From Candidatus Sifarchaeum marinoarchaea (GTDB lineage: Archaea > Asgardarchaeota > Sifarchaeia > Borrarchaeales > Borrarchaeaceae): a stretch of 11,907 bases of DNA. The DNA lies in the NCBI GenBank assembly GCA_016294985.1, contig JAECRW010000041.1, forward strand, positions 1 through 11,907, in the 5' to 3' direction. The notes beneath the pieces were generated by a model. That model saw only the letters and a list, made by a program, of their open reading frames with translations, did no database searches and was not told the origin of the DNA. A program made the position numbers and the translations under genes. Of this stretch, positions 6,166 to 11,907 are shown piece by piece (the first letter of the stretch is position 1; each line of letters opens with the position of its first letter).

Positions 6166-9002
6166 CAAAATTCTCCTCCTTCATTTATGGCAGTTTGCTG
6201 AGTTGTGCAATAACATTCCATGCATGTTTTATTTCGAAAGTTCTTGTCTTTTGTCGCCTCCTTTAAAGGGCATTCTTCACATGCGATTGTTTTTACGAAA
6301 CCCTCCAGATTTTTAACATGATTTTGGTTCGTGTCAGAGACAACAGTCTTATATAAATCTGGATAATTCAAGAAGTTTCGTGTTCTAATGCGTTCCTCGG
6401 TAATATCACTACCTTTGAAATCGTTTGCACGTACACGTGTTGGATATTTTAGTGTGGGTGAAAAGACGAGACATTCTTGTGATTTCATGCGTTTCAAATA
6501 GTTAACCTGTCTTTCATCTAGAATCATGTATTTCTGAAGCAATTCAGCATCTTTCGTTAATTGAAATGAGATTATAGTATAACTATTAGCAAGACTATTT
6601 TCTGCAAAAATAGGACGTGTCCCAACAAATACGAAGCCAACACCATATGCACGTAGCAAAATGCTTAAGTCTTCGGTTGGCGTAGCATCAATGCTAGTTT
6701 GTTTTCTGTACAGTTCAGGAACAAGAAACTGACATTCTTCTACAATAATCAGGTTTCGTAGACGTTGTTGAAGTCCCCGCTTAATAGCGTATGCTCCGTA
6801 GAGTTTCACTAAAAAGTTCATCAAAAACCGGACGTCATCTTTTGGCACTTGCTTAGATTGCATGTACCCCAGATCCACAATTACCTTTTTTTGAAGTAGA
6901 TCATCAAAAGAGACATTTGAATCGCTAACGTCAAAAATCTTTTTCAATATTCCTCTCATAAATTTCTTCAATCGATTATTTAATGCGGTAACAGTCTTCT
7001 CTATGTATGAGAATTTGTTCTTGTGTGCAATAGCATAATCATCGAGCGCCTGCAAAAAACCCTCAAAGCCTTTAATCCTTGCAGTCGGATCAGCAATGTA
7101 ATCATCCAGAACGTCTTTTAATACACGTTCCATCTGTACAGAAAGATCGATGTCTTGTTGGAACATAGTCGAATAAACTTCTCGTATTAAGGAAAACACT
7201 CGATCAGCGTGTTCTTCGGAAGAGAGATCATGAGGATCGAATATATTTATCTGTAATGGCGCATGTTCTGAACCAGGAGCTAATATAATTACATCATTAA
7301 TTACTTCGCATGACAGGAGAGGTAACAATTGAGTATATTCAGATTTGAAATCAAAGGCAATCCAGTCAATCATGGGGAATTTATTTGAGACTTCTAGCAC
7401 CATATTCTTGGTAAAGCATGTTTTTCCACTTCCAATTAAACCGATGACTGTTGTACTGCGCCTTAAATCCTCAAGTTTAAGTCTTAATGGTTGCAAAGGC
7501 TTCTCTCTAAAAACAACCTGGCCAATTTCTATGCATTCATCGACATTACTTATCTCTAAAGGAATCTCAAATTCTGGAATATATTTGCTTTCTATACCAC
7601 GTATAGGCTTCTCGGGAAGGTGCGTGAAGGATGATAGGCGAAATATGCTTAACTTCGTTTCTTTTCCTAAAGATAGCTTTAATCCAACTCGTTCATGTGC
7701 ACGTTTAAGCTTTCTACCTTCTAGAATAGATGTTTTTACACTATAATGAATCCCAGAATAAATCGTATTGATCGAATTTTCAATATCTATTGTTTTACCT
7801 CTGCACATTTCTTCATCTTTTGCTGAAACCAACACATAGGTCGATGCCTTTGTAAAACCAAATTGCATTCCAGTAGGATACTCTAAGGATTCTTCTAGTA
7901 TCTGAGTCTCTAGAATATTCATAAGATCTTTATTACCTGATGCAGCGTTGTTAAATTCATTTACTAAATGCTTCAATTTTTTTTCATTAACATCTAGGCT
8001 TTTGAAATTCGTTACAAATGTAAGTTCTACCTGTAAACTAAGACAATGCCTGATAAATTGGTCGTGTTGTGTCATCTCCCTATACGCCTTGTGCTCGGGT
8101 TGGCCTTCTATAAAGATAATAGAAACAAAACGAGTGTCATAAGACGATATTTCTGGAGAGATTCGTTGAACGCAAAGTACGGAATTATTCAGTCCATACC
8201 CTACAAATTCAGGTTTTGATGTCATCGCGGATAACTCCTTTTCGGAAACGATGTCACTCTCAACCTCAAATGAAAGCGATTCAAGGCTTCCTCTCATGCG
8301 AGTAAGGGCTGTTCGGGCGTCTTCTATTGCTTTGCGCATTCTTCGGCTCGTTCCAAAGACGTATCGTCGCACTTTTACTGTTCCATTATCACTTATGGAA
8401 ATCTCATGGGCACCTTGCCTACATTTCTTTAAGTACGCCAAAATATCTTCGTATTCATATCCTTGATTTCTAGTACCTTTAAAGGTCTCCTGGGAAATAG
8501 GAGGGCGCTGTGCATATCTTATGACTTCCCTGGGTAGGCATGTGATTTCTAATGCTTGAATTACGAGATATCTATCACCAAACAAAATGAAAGAAAACAT
8601 TTCAAATAACCATACGAATTTGTGCATAAAAAGCGGCAATGGAAGAGTCCGTTTGAAAACGATTCTATCTGAACCAAGTGAATGAAATTCGTATTCTGAA
8701 AAGATACGTACACTAAGAATGCCAAAAAGAGCGAAAAGAACGAAACCAATAAAGAATGAATTACCTACAAAACTGTTACCTAAACTTGAAGAAGTTAGGA
8801 GTACTTTCTGGAAAATGAAATATTCTAGGAAATAAAATGCAATACTTGAGCTAACAGTGAAAAAAAGCATAAATATAATGACTGCTTCACATTTCTCCTT
8901 GAATGAATCTCCTGAAAACCGCGAGTGTTTTACTACAAAATAAATAGAGAAACAGAAACAGAAAATCACCATAATTAGCAAATGTACGATTTGAATTAAC
9001 AT
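6165..9002 (-). CDS. Membrane-anchored VirB4/HerA-type (DUF87-like) ATPase
   Basis: A 945-residue protein. Residues 1-25, 38-66, 80-100 and about 128-150 are hydrophobic, giving three or four membrane helices. Residues 190-460 form a cytoplasmic region resembling the N-terminal part of VirB4/TraC proteins. A small beta barrel precedes the motor (490-512). The RecA-like ATPase has Walker A GLIGSGKT (521-528), Walker B LIIVEEC with Glu755-Glu756 (751-757) and a VGTRPIF segment (793-799) where family members place a conserved sensor/arginine motif. The C-terminus has a Cys cluster C908xxC911-x15-C927xxC930xC932, probably a metal site. Such ATPases pump DNA or protein at membranes: VirB4/TraC in conjugation, CedB in Sulfolobales DNA import. 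The membrane anchor and the absence of a nurA neighbour argue against the soluble repair HerA. A GAGG ends 8 bases before the ATG, and TATAAATC lies about 17-24 bases upstream. The ATPase class is firm; the transported substrate is inferred. Confidence 0.85.
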   Translation of the reverse strand: MLIQIVHLLIMVIFCFCFSIYFVVKHSRFSGDSFKEKCEAVIIFMLFFTVSSSIAFYFLEYFIFQKVLLTSSSLGNSFVGNSFFIGFVLFALFGILSVRIFSEYEFHSLGSDRIVFKRTLPLPLFMHKFVWLFEMFSFILFGDRYLVIQALEITCLPREVIRYAQRPPISQETFKGTRNQGYEYEDILAYLKKCRQGAHEISISDNGTVKVRRYVFGTSRRMRKAIEDARTALTRMRGSLESLSFEVESDIVSEKELSAMTSKPEFVGYGLNNSVLCVQRISPEISSYDTRFVSIIFIEGQPEHKAYREMTQHDQFIRHCLSLQVELTFVTNFKSLDVNEKKLKHLVNEFNNAASGNKDLMNILETQILEESLEYPTGMQFGFTKASTYVLVSAKDEEMCRGKTIDIENSINTIYSGIHYSVKTSILEGRKLKRAHERVGLKLSLGKETKLSIFRLSSFTHLPEKPIRGIESKYIPEFEIPLEISNVDECIEIGQVVFREKPLQPLRLKLEDLRRSTTVIGLIGSGKTCFTKNMVLEVSNKFPMIDWIAFDFKSEYTQLLPLLSCEVINDVIILAPGSEHAPLQINIFDPHDLSSEEHADRVFSLIREVYSTMFQQDIDLSVQMERVLKDVLDDYIADPTARIKGFEGFLQALDDYAIAHKNKFSYIEKTVTALNNRLKKFMRGILKKIFDVSDSNVSFDDLLQKKVIVDLGYMQSKQVPKDDVRFLMNFLVKLYGAYAIKRGLQQRLRNLIIVEECQFLVPELYRKQTSIDATPTEDLSILLRAYGVGFVFVGTRPIFAENSLANSYTIISFQLTKDAELLQKYMILDERQVNYLKRMKSQECLVFSPTLKYPTRVRANDFKGSDITEERIRTRNFLNYPDLYKTVVSDTNQNHVKNLEGFVKTIACEECPLKEATKDKNFRNKTCMECYCTTQQTAINEGGEF
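6173..6180 (-). promoter_or_regulatory. Shine-Dalgarno inside the end of the ATPase gene
   Basis: On the minus strand AGGAGGAG, part of the codons for the final Glu-Gly-Gly-Glu-Phe of the ATPase, sits 7 bases before the ATG at 6165. A strong site embedded in coding sequence supports coupled translation and fixes the start of the 86-residue protein. Confidence 0.7.
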
Positions 9003-9173
9003 ATATTAAGCCTCGTGATTTATAGATAGGAAAAAAGGGTTAAAGGTTTCAAGAAGCAAAGACATTTTCATATTTCCTCAAATAAAATATTATCATGGCC
9101 AATGTCCGCCTGAATCTATTCGTTAACCCTCTTAGATATTACGCTGTTTTAACAATTTCGCATACAGAATTTT

Positions 9174-9188
9174 AAAGAAATATAAAAG
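9174..9188 (+). promoter_or_regulatory. BRE/TATA promoter candidate pointing right
   Basis: AAAGAAATATAAAAG has the purine-rich BRE followed by TATAAAA expected of archaeal promoters. A start near 9210 would transcribe the tiny CxxC ORF and the membrane protein plus pilin-like genes as one unit. Confidence 0.45.
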
Positions 9189-9259
9189 ATCAGCGACTTT
9201 TTTACAAATTAAAATGACTTTAAAAAGAAAATACGTCATCTAAAGCGCAAATTTAGTCT

Positions 9260-9352
9260 ATGGAGTCTTCAGTGAAAGTATTAACCAACAAAAAACCTGA
9301 TGAATTATTTAATCAAATAAAAACAGTTTTTTGTGAAAATTGTGGGGCTTAA
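9260..9352 (+). CDS. Possible 30-residue CxxC micropeptide or zinc-ribbon remnant
   Basis: An ATG at 9260, two codons after an in-frame TAG, opens a 30-residue frame ending in Phe-Cys-Glu-Asn-Cys-Gly-Ala just before TAA. FCENCGA is the usual first knuckle of archaeal zinc ribbons, but here the protein stops at once, so only half a zinc site is present. The body is a Lys-rich amphipathic helix. No clear Shine-Dalgarno is seen. It may be a real metal-binding micropeptide needing a partner, a decayed zinc-ribbon gene, or chance. Confidence 0.25.
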   Translation: MESSVKVLTNKKPDELFNQIKTVFCENCGA

Positions 9353-9397
9353 AAACATACTTCAATTAATACCTTCAGTTGAAGGTGAAAACCACAA

Positions 9398-9727
9398 ATG
9401 AGATATTTAAACGCGGTATTAGGATTAATTCTCCATAGCGTAATTATAATACTCGCTTATATACCATTATTCGTACTATGTATTGATTTGGGGTTCTATG
9501 ACACCTATCCTGTGATTATCCTTCTTTGGCTTCTTTCTCTCAATGAGATATTGTTGTCTATAACTCCACCATCAGTTCTAGTCCTACCAGTATGCTCGTT
9601 CTCATTTAGTATGGTCATTGGTCTTTTTATCACCAACCTTTTTCCTTGGATTTATCCTTTCCTTGTAATTGGTCTCATTCTCTTTGTAATGGGGCTTCTC
9701 GTTCAGTTCTTGATAACCTTAATCTAA
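9398..9727 (+). CDS. Small four-helix membrane protein
   Basis: A 109-residue, almost wholly hydrophobic protein behind a good Shine-Dalgarno (GAAGGTGA, 9381-9388, 9 bases before ATG). Hydrophobic segments lie at about 6-31, 36-54, 57-80 and 84-108, linked by very short loops with Pro and few charges (Asp30, Asp35, Glu50). I do not recognise the family. It precedes the pilin-like gene by 129 bases on the same strand and is probably co-transcribed. By context it could be a membrane platform or pore component for the pilin-like peptide or the divergent ATPase. Small polytopic proteins accompany CedB in the archaeal Ced system, but I see no sequence resemblance that proves kinship. Confidence 0.65.
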   Translation: MRYLNAVLGLILHSVIIILAYIPLFVLCIDLGFYDTYPVIILLWLLSLNEILLSITPPSVLVLPVCSFSFSMVIGLFITNLFPWIYPFLVIGLILFVMGLLVQFLITLI

Positions 9728-9750
9728 TCAGAAAGAATTACAAAAGTCGC

Positions 9751-9845
9751 GAGGTTTTTATATCTACATGCATGTAGCTTGTAAAGATTTTACAAATAAA
9801 AACCTCTATTATGGGAAGTCTTAAGGAGACTATAATACATAGAGG
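9751..9845 (+). promoter_or_regulatory. Candidate switching RNA leader (or operator) before the pilin-like gene
   Basis: GAGGTTTTTA (9751-9760) is perfectly complementary to TAAAAACCTC (9797-9806). Inside lie a perfect 14-base palindrome, CTACATGCATGTAG (9764-9777), and a 7-base hairpin, TTGTAAA/TTTACAA (9779-9785, 9789-9795), so the three form a three-way junction. The 3' strand of the closing stem overlaps CCTCTAT (9803-9809), which is also complementary to ATAGAGG (9839-9845), the start of the Shine-Dalgarno region. That second fold encloses AGTCT/AGACT (9817-9821, 9827-9831). The two folds exclude each other, as in translational riboswitches. Alternatively TTTTATAT at 9756-9763 is a TATA box and the palindrome next to it is a repressor operator. 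The pairing is seen; the function is inferred. Confidence 0.5.
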
Positions 9846-9856
9846 AAGGTGTATTA

Positions 9857-10045
9857 ATGATAAAGAAGTTTTTCCAGAATAAGCGAGGTTCTCCTTTGAT
9901 TGAAGAGGTTATGTTAATCGGGATGGCCATTCTTATGTTTGCACTGGTAATCAGCTTGATATTTGACATCTTTAACTGGACTGGTGCATCAACCTCCGAA
10001 CTCTATCAAGAACTGGCCAATCTTTGGAGTGAGTTTCGTGGATGA
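9857..10045 (+). CDS. Mini-pilin with class III signal peptide
   Basis: A 62-residue protein with ATG at 9857 behind GGAAGGTG (9844-9851). The N-terminus is the archaeal type IV pilin/archaellin kind: a basic stretch ending Lys9-Arg10-Gly11, then Ser-Pro-Leu-Ile-Glu-Glu and a hydrophobic helix (about 18-37). Cleavage after Gly11 by a PibD/EppA-type prepilin peptidase would leave Glu at mature positions 5 and 6; Glu5 is the conserved pilin residue. The mature peptide would be only 51 residues, with an acidic tail (SELYQELANLWSEF), comparable in size to Flp/Tad pilins. No pilus assembly ATPase or peptidase is in the window; the neighbours are a four-helix membrane protein and a divergent VirB4/HerA-like ATPase. 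It could be a filament subunit or a pseudopilin in a transfer apparatus. Confidence 0.75.
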   Translation: MIKKFFQNKRGSPLIEEVMLIGMAILMFALVISLIFDIFNWTGASTSELYQELANLWSEFRG

Positions 10046-10050
10046 TATCT

Positions 10051-10069
10051 AAGCTAAGGACATTAGCTT
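10051..10069 (+). terminator. Hairpin after the pilin-like gene
   Basis: AAGCTAA (10051-10057) pairs perfectly with TTAGCTT (10063-10069) across GGACA, starting 5 bases after the TGA. A loosely T-rich stretch follows (GTTGTTCTTT). It may end the transcript or stabilise its 3' end. Confidence 0.45.
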
Positions 10070-10255
10070 CCAGTTAGTGTTGTTCTTTAGAGATCACGAG
10101 ATTTCAGCAAAGTATTTAGCTCTGATTTTTGAAAATCAATTGCGTCTACCTTTTTTAAAATGTCTTCTACCAAATTTTTGCATATCTGTCTATTTAACAA
10201 ATTTCTTATAGCACGTTAAACCATTAACAATATTTTAATTAGTACATGAAACGCA

Positions 10256-10261
10256 GAGGAG
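10256..10261 (+). promoter_or_regulatory. Shine-Dalgarno fixing the TTG start of the P-loop kinase-like gene
   Basis: GAGGAG ends 7 bases before TTG at 10269, a standard spacing. The next candidate ATG in frame would remove most of the N-terminal domain, so TTG is the best start. Confidence 0.6.
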
Positions 10262-10268
10262 AACCAAA

Positions 10269-11417
10269 TTGTCAGTTCCTGATTTACCTAGAAATTATAT
10301 TACAAAAGAAAAATCCAGAGTTCAAAGCGATAAGAAGATTAGTGTATACAAGTTGGAATCTTTAATTGAGATTGCTCATAAAAAATATCAAAACACTCGT
10401 GTCTTTCGTTCAAAAGCTTTACTCAATGGTATCGTAGTTGAATTGATTACAAATAGTGCACATCAATATGATTTCTGGCTCAGAAACTGGTGGCCGGCTC
10501 CAGAAGAAGTTTTACCACATGGAATTATTTATTCTGTCTATGGCGTAGAGGACTTGGATCATTTTGCATACTATTGTCCTGAGAGATATACTGCAGTCTT
10601 TGTCAATACTGAATATTATGGTCAAGCAAAGAGCTGGGCACTTGGAATAGCTGCTATTATTCTTGAAAAGCAGTTTAACACCCATTCGCTTCATTCTGCA
10701 TGTGTAGATGTTGGGGGAAAGGGCGTTGCTATTATTGCTCCTACCGGTACAGGAAAGTCTACACAAGCCTTTAGGTTGTTTAAAAGACCTGATACAAAAA
10801 TACTTGGCGACGATTGGCTCTATATCAAACATCCTCTTCTAGGTAAAGACAATTCATTGATTGGACGCCAGCCTGAAAAAAGCCTTTATATGAGAACAGA
10901 TATCGAGGAAACAGAAATTTGGATGAGAGAGATTTTTGATAAATCTCCGGTGGAGAACGTTGAGATAGTGGAAGACGAAGGAGAGTGTGTCGCAGATGAT
11001 TGCGACGGTTGGTGCTATCATTGCTTCGGAAATTCAAGAGCTATGGTTCAACGTGAAGATTTGTTAGGACCGGAGAAAGTAGGAGACGAAACAATTGTGA
11101 GATTAGTAGTATTACTTAGAAGAGACAAAGTTAATCCGGCTGAAGTGTGGTTAAGTCCAAAAGAAGCTGTAGAAGTTCTGCAAAAAGGGGAGTATATGAT
11201 TAGACCAGGTGCTGGACCTCCAGAGAAATGGGGGAAAATGGGGAATGAAGCGTATTATAATCCATACTTGCTGGAACTTAGTCATGAAAGGCAACGATAT
11301 TACTTCTTGAAGATGTTTGAAGATCACAAGGTTCCTTGTATACTCTTAAACACAGGAGTTGAAGGTGTAGAAGAGACTTATCAGAGAATAGTTAAAGCGG
11401 TAGAGGAACTCCATTAA
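10269..11417 (+). CDS. HprK/PEPCK-like P-loop protein with four-Cys cluster
   Basis: A 382-residue protein. Residues 1-135 are an N-terminal alpha/beta domain. The motor starts at HSLHSACVDVGGKG (139-152), then Walker A APTGTGKST (157-165) and LGDDWLYI (179-186), whose paired Asp is placed as in HPr kinase/phosphorylase and related PEPCK-like kinases. A PEKSLYMRTDI stretch (202-212) and an RPGAGPPEKWG segment (312-322) follow. Cysteines 240, 245, 249 and 252 (CxxxxCxxxCxxC) form a dense cluster in an acidic insertion that I do not know from HprK. Family members phosphorylate protein Ser or small molecules; no HPr or phosphotransferase gene is visible here, so the substrate is unknown. It is probably monocistronic: 223 bases follow the pilin-like gene, with a terminator-like hairpin between, and the next gene is convergent. 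Confidence 0.72.
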   Translation: MSVPDLPRNYITKEKSRVQSDKKISVYKLESLIEIAHKKYQNTRVFRSKALLNGIVVELITNSAHQYDFWLRNWWPAPEEVLPHGIIYSVYGVEDLDHFAYYCPERYTAVFVNTEYYGQAKSWALGIAAIILEKQFNTHSLHSACVDVGGKGVAIIAPTGTGKSTQAFRLFKRPDTKILGDDWLYIKHPLLGKDNSLIGRQPEKSLYMRTDIEETEIWMREIFDKSPVENVEIVEDEGECVADDCDGWCYHCFGNSRAMVQREDLLGPEKVGDETIVRLVVLLRRDKVNPAEVWLSPKEAVEVLQKGEYMIRPGAGPPEKWGKMGNEAYYNPYLLELSHERQRYYFLKMFEDHKVPCILLNTGVEGVEETYQRIVKAVEELH

Positions 11418-11434
11418 AAAAAGCGAAAAAAAAA
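11416..11434 (-). terminator. T-tract terminator of the aconitase gene
   Basis: Read on the minus strand, T9 (11434-11426) and T7 (11422-11416) follow the aconitase stop by about 25 bases. Long T tracts without strong hairpins are the usual archaeal intrinsic terminators. The second tract overlaps the stop codon of the convergent P-loop gene, so the two genes are packed tail to tail. Confidence 0.55.
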
Positions 11435-11458
11435 TTATGACATTTAGAATTTAGTGAT

Positions 11459-11907
11459 TTAACTGTTCTTAACCATATTTCTCAGAACTGTATGCAATAT
11501 GCCGCCGTTGCGGTAATATTCCACCTCAATAGGCGTGTCTAGTCTTATGAGAACTTGAAATCTTATCTCATTTCCTTTTTCATCCCTTACAATTACAGTC
11601 AGCTCTCCTCCTGGCTTTATGTTCTTGATACCCAAAAGATCGTAAACTTCATCTCCTTTGAGACCTAGCTTATCGGCGTTCTCACCTTCCATGAATTGCA
11701 AGGGTAAGACCCCCATTCCCAATAAATTACTTCGGTGAATTCGTTCAAAAGATTCGGCTATTACTGCTTCAACACCTAAGAGTTGTGTGCCTTTAGCCGC
11801 CCAATCACGGGAACTTCCAGTTCCATACTCCTTACCTGCAATGACAACAAGTGGTGTATTGATCTCTTTATAACGCATTGCAGCCTCGTAAATCGTCATC
11901 TCTTCGC
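11459..11907 (-). CDS. acnA: Aconitate hydratase, C-terminal (swivel) domain, 5' end outside window
   Basis: The frame enters from the right edge (Glu-Glu before the internal ATG at 11899) and ends with TAA at 11461-11459. It carries the aconitase domain-4 signature: AGKEYGTGSSRDWAAKG, in which the GSSR Ser and Arg bind and deprotonate citrate/isocitrate, then GVEAVIAESFERIHRSNL, LGMGVLPLQF and the closing ILHTVLRNM. The GSSRDWAAKG form is that of the AcnA/IRP1 branch rather than AcnB or the small isopropylmalate isomerase subunits. The enzyme interconverts citrate and isocitrate with a 4Fe-4S cluster whose Cys ligands lie outside the window. This is a housekeeping gene and may mark the edge of the accessory region. 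Confidence 0.93.
   Translation of the reverse strand, partial: EEMTIYEAAMRYKEINTPLVVIAGKEYGTGSSRDWAAKGTQLLGVEAVIAESFERIHRSNLLGMGVLPLQFMEGENADKLGLKGDEVYDLLGIKNIKPGGELTVIVRDEKGNEIRFQVLIRLDTPIEVEYYRNGGILHTVLRNMVKNS

Larger units (their letters stand above)
9003..9397. other. Divergent intergenic region
   Basis: This 395-base AT-rich gap lies between the divergent ATPase and four-helix membrane protein genes. On the minus strand TATAAATC near 9018-9025 may be the ATPase promoter. On the plus strand AAAGAAATATAAAAG (9174-9188) combines a purine-rich BRE with a TATA box, and CTTAAAAAC near 9348 is a weaker candidate closer to 9398. An 8-base inverted repeat, AGGGTTAA (9036-9043) and TTAACCCT (9123-9130), could be a split operator. 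A tiny ORF at 9260-9352 is listed separately. Confidence 0.5.

Noticed and set aside
7345..8749. Plus-strand ORFs and a second minus-strand frame inside the ATPase gene
   Set aside because: They are shadows of the 945-residue protein, which has coherent motifs along its length.
9036..9130. 8-base inverted repeat AGGGTTAA/TTAACCCT
   Set aside because: The arms are 79 bases apart in AT-rich DNA; mentioned only as a possible split operator, not strong enough as a separate finding.
9333..9401. GTG-initiated 22-codon frame whose TGA overlaps the ATG at 9398
   Set aside because: The overlap looks like coupling, but there is no Shine-Dalgarno and it competes with the tiny CxxC frame; most likely chance.
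10124..10137. GATTTT/AAAATC inverted repeat
   Set aside because: The 2-base loop and AT-only character make it likely chance.
1..11907. CRISPR arrays, insertion sequence ends, tRNA or rRNA genes
   Set aside because: Looked for spaced identical repeats, terminal inverted repeats with transposase frames and the tRNA T-arm pattern; none seen.

Overview
The window looks archaeal, and chromosomal or carried on an integrated element. The evidence is an Orc1/Cdc6-family ATPase, TATA boxes instead of -35/-10 promoters, frequent GTG and TTG starts behind Shine-Dalgarno sequences, a class III (archaellin/type IV pilin-type) signal peptide, and an exported protein crowded with N-glycosylation sequons. 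The AT-rich composition and gene content would fit an uncultivated lineage such as Bathyarchaeia or a neighbouring TACK/Asgard group, but that placement is a guess; no rRNA or tRNA is present to fix it.

Left part (1-2090, minus strand): one long open frame running off the left edge encodes an exported, Asn-glycosylation-rich protein that resembles a carbohydrate-active enzyme (beta-rich N-terminal half, helical-barrel-like C-terminal half). It is clearly richer in G+C than the rest of the window. A 660-base gene-free stretch follows, holding two oppositely oriented TATA boxes with the same 9-base core and a diverged tandem duplication with a period of about 112-115 bases.

Middle part (2753-9002): an Orc1/Cdc6 paralogue lacking some usual catalytic residues is joined in an operon to a small winged-helix regulator. 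Next comes an unrecognised 424-residue protein, then a hairpin between convergent genes. On the minus strand are a 945-residue membrane-anchored VirB4/HerA-type ATPase with a C-terminal Cys cluster and a translationally coupled 86-residue partner.

Right part (9003-11907): a divergent promoter region, possibly with a tiny CxxC ORF, then a 109-residue four-helix membrane protein and a 62-residue pilin-like peptide. The leader between those two can fold into mutually exclusive RNA structures, one of which hides the ribosome binding site. After them come an HprK/PEPCK-like P-loop protein with a four-Cys cluster and, convergent, the 3' end of aconitase.

The most interesting reading is that 2753-10045 is an accessory island. 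It has a replication-initiator-like ATPase with its regulator, a membrane-bound DNA-translocase/secretion ATPase, a small polytopic membrane protein and a mini-pilin, which is the minimal part list of a conjugation-like or DNA-uptake-like apparatus (compare archaeal Ced/Ted). No integrase, relaxase or attachment site was found, so this remains an inference.
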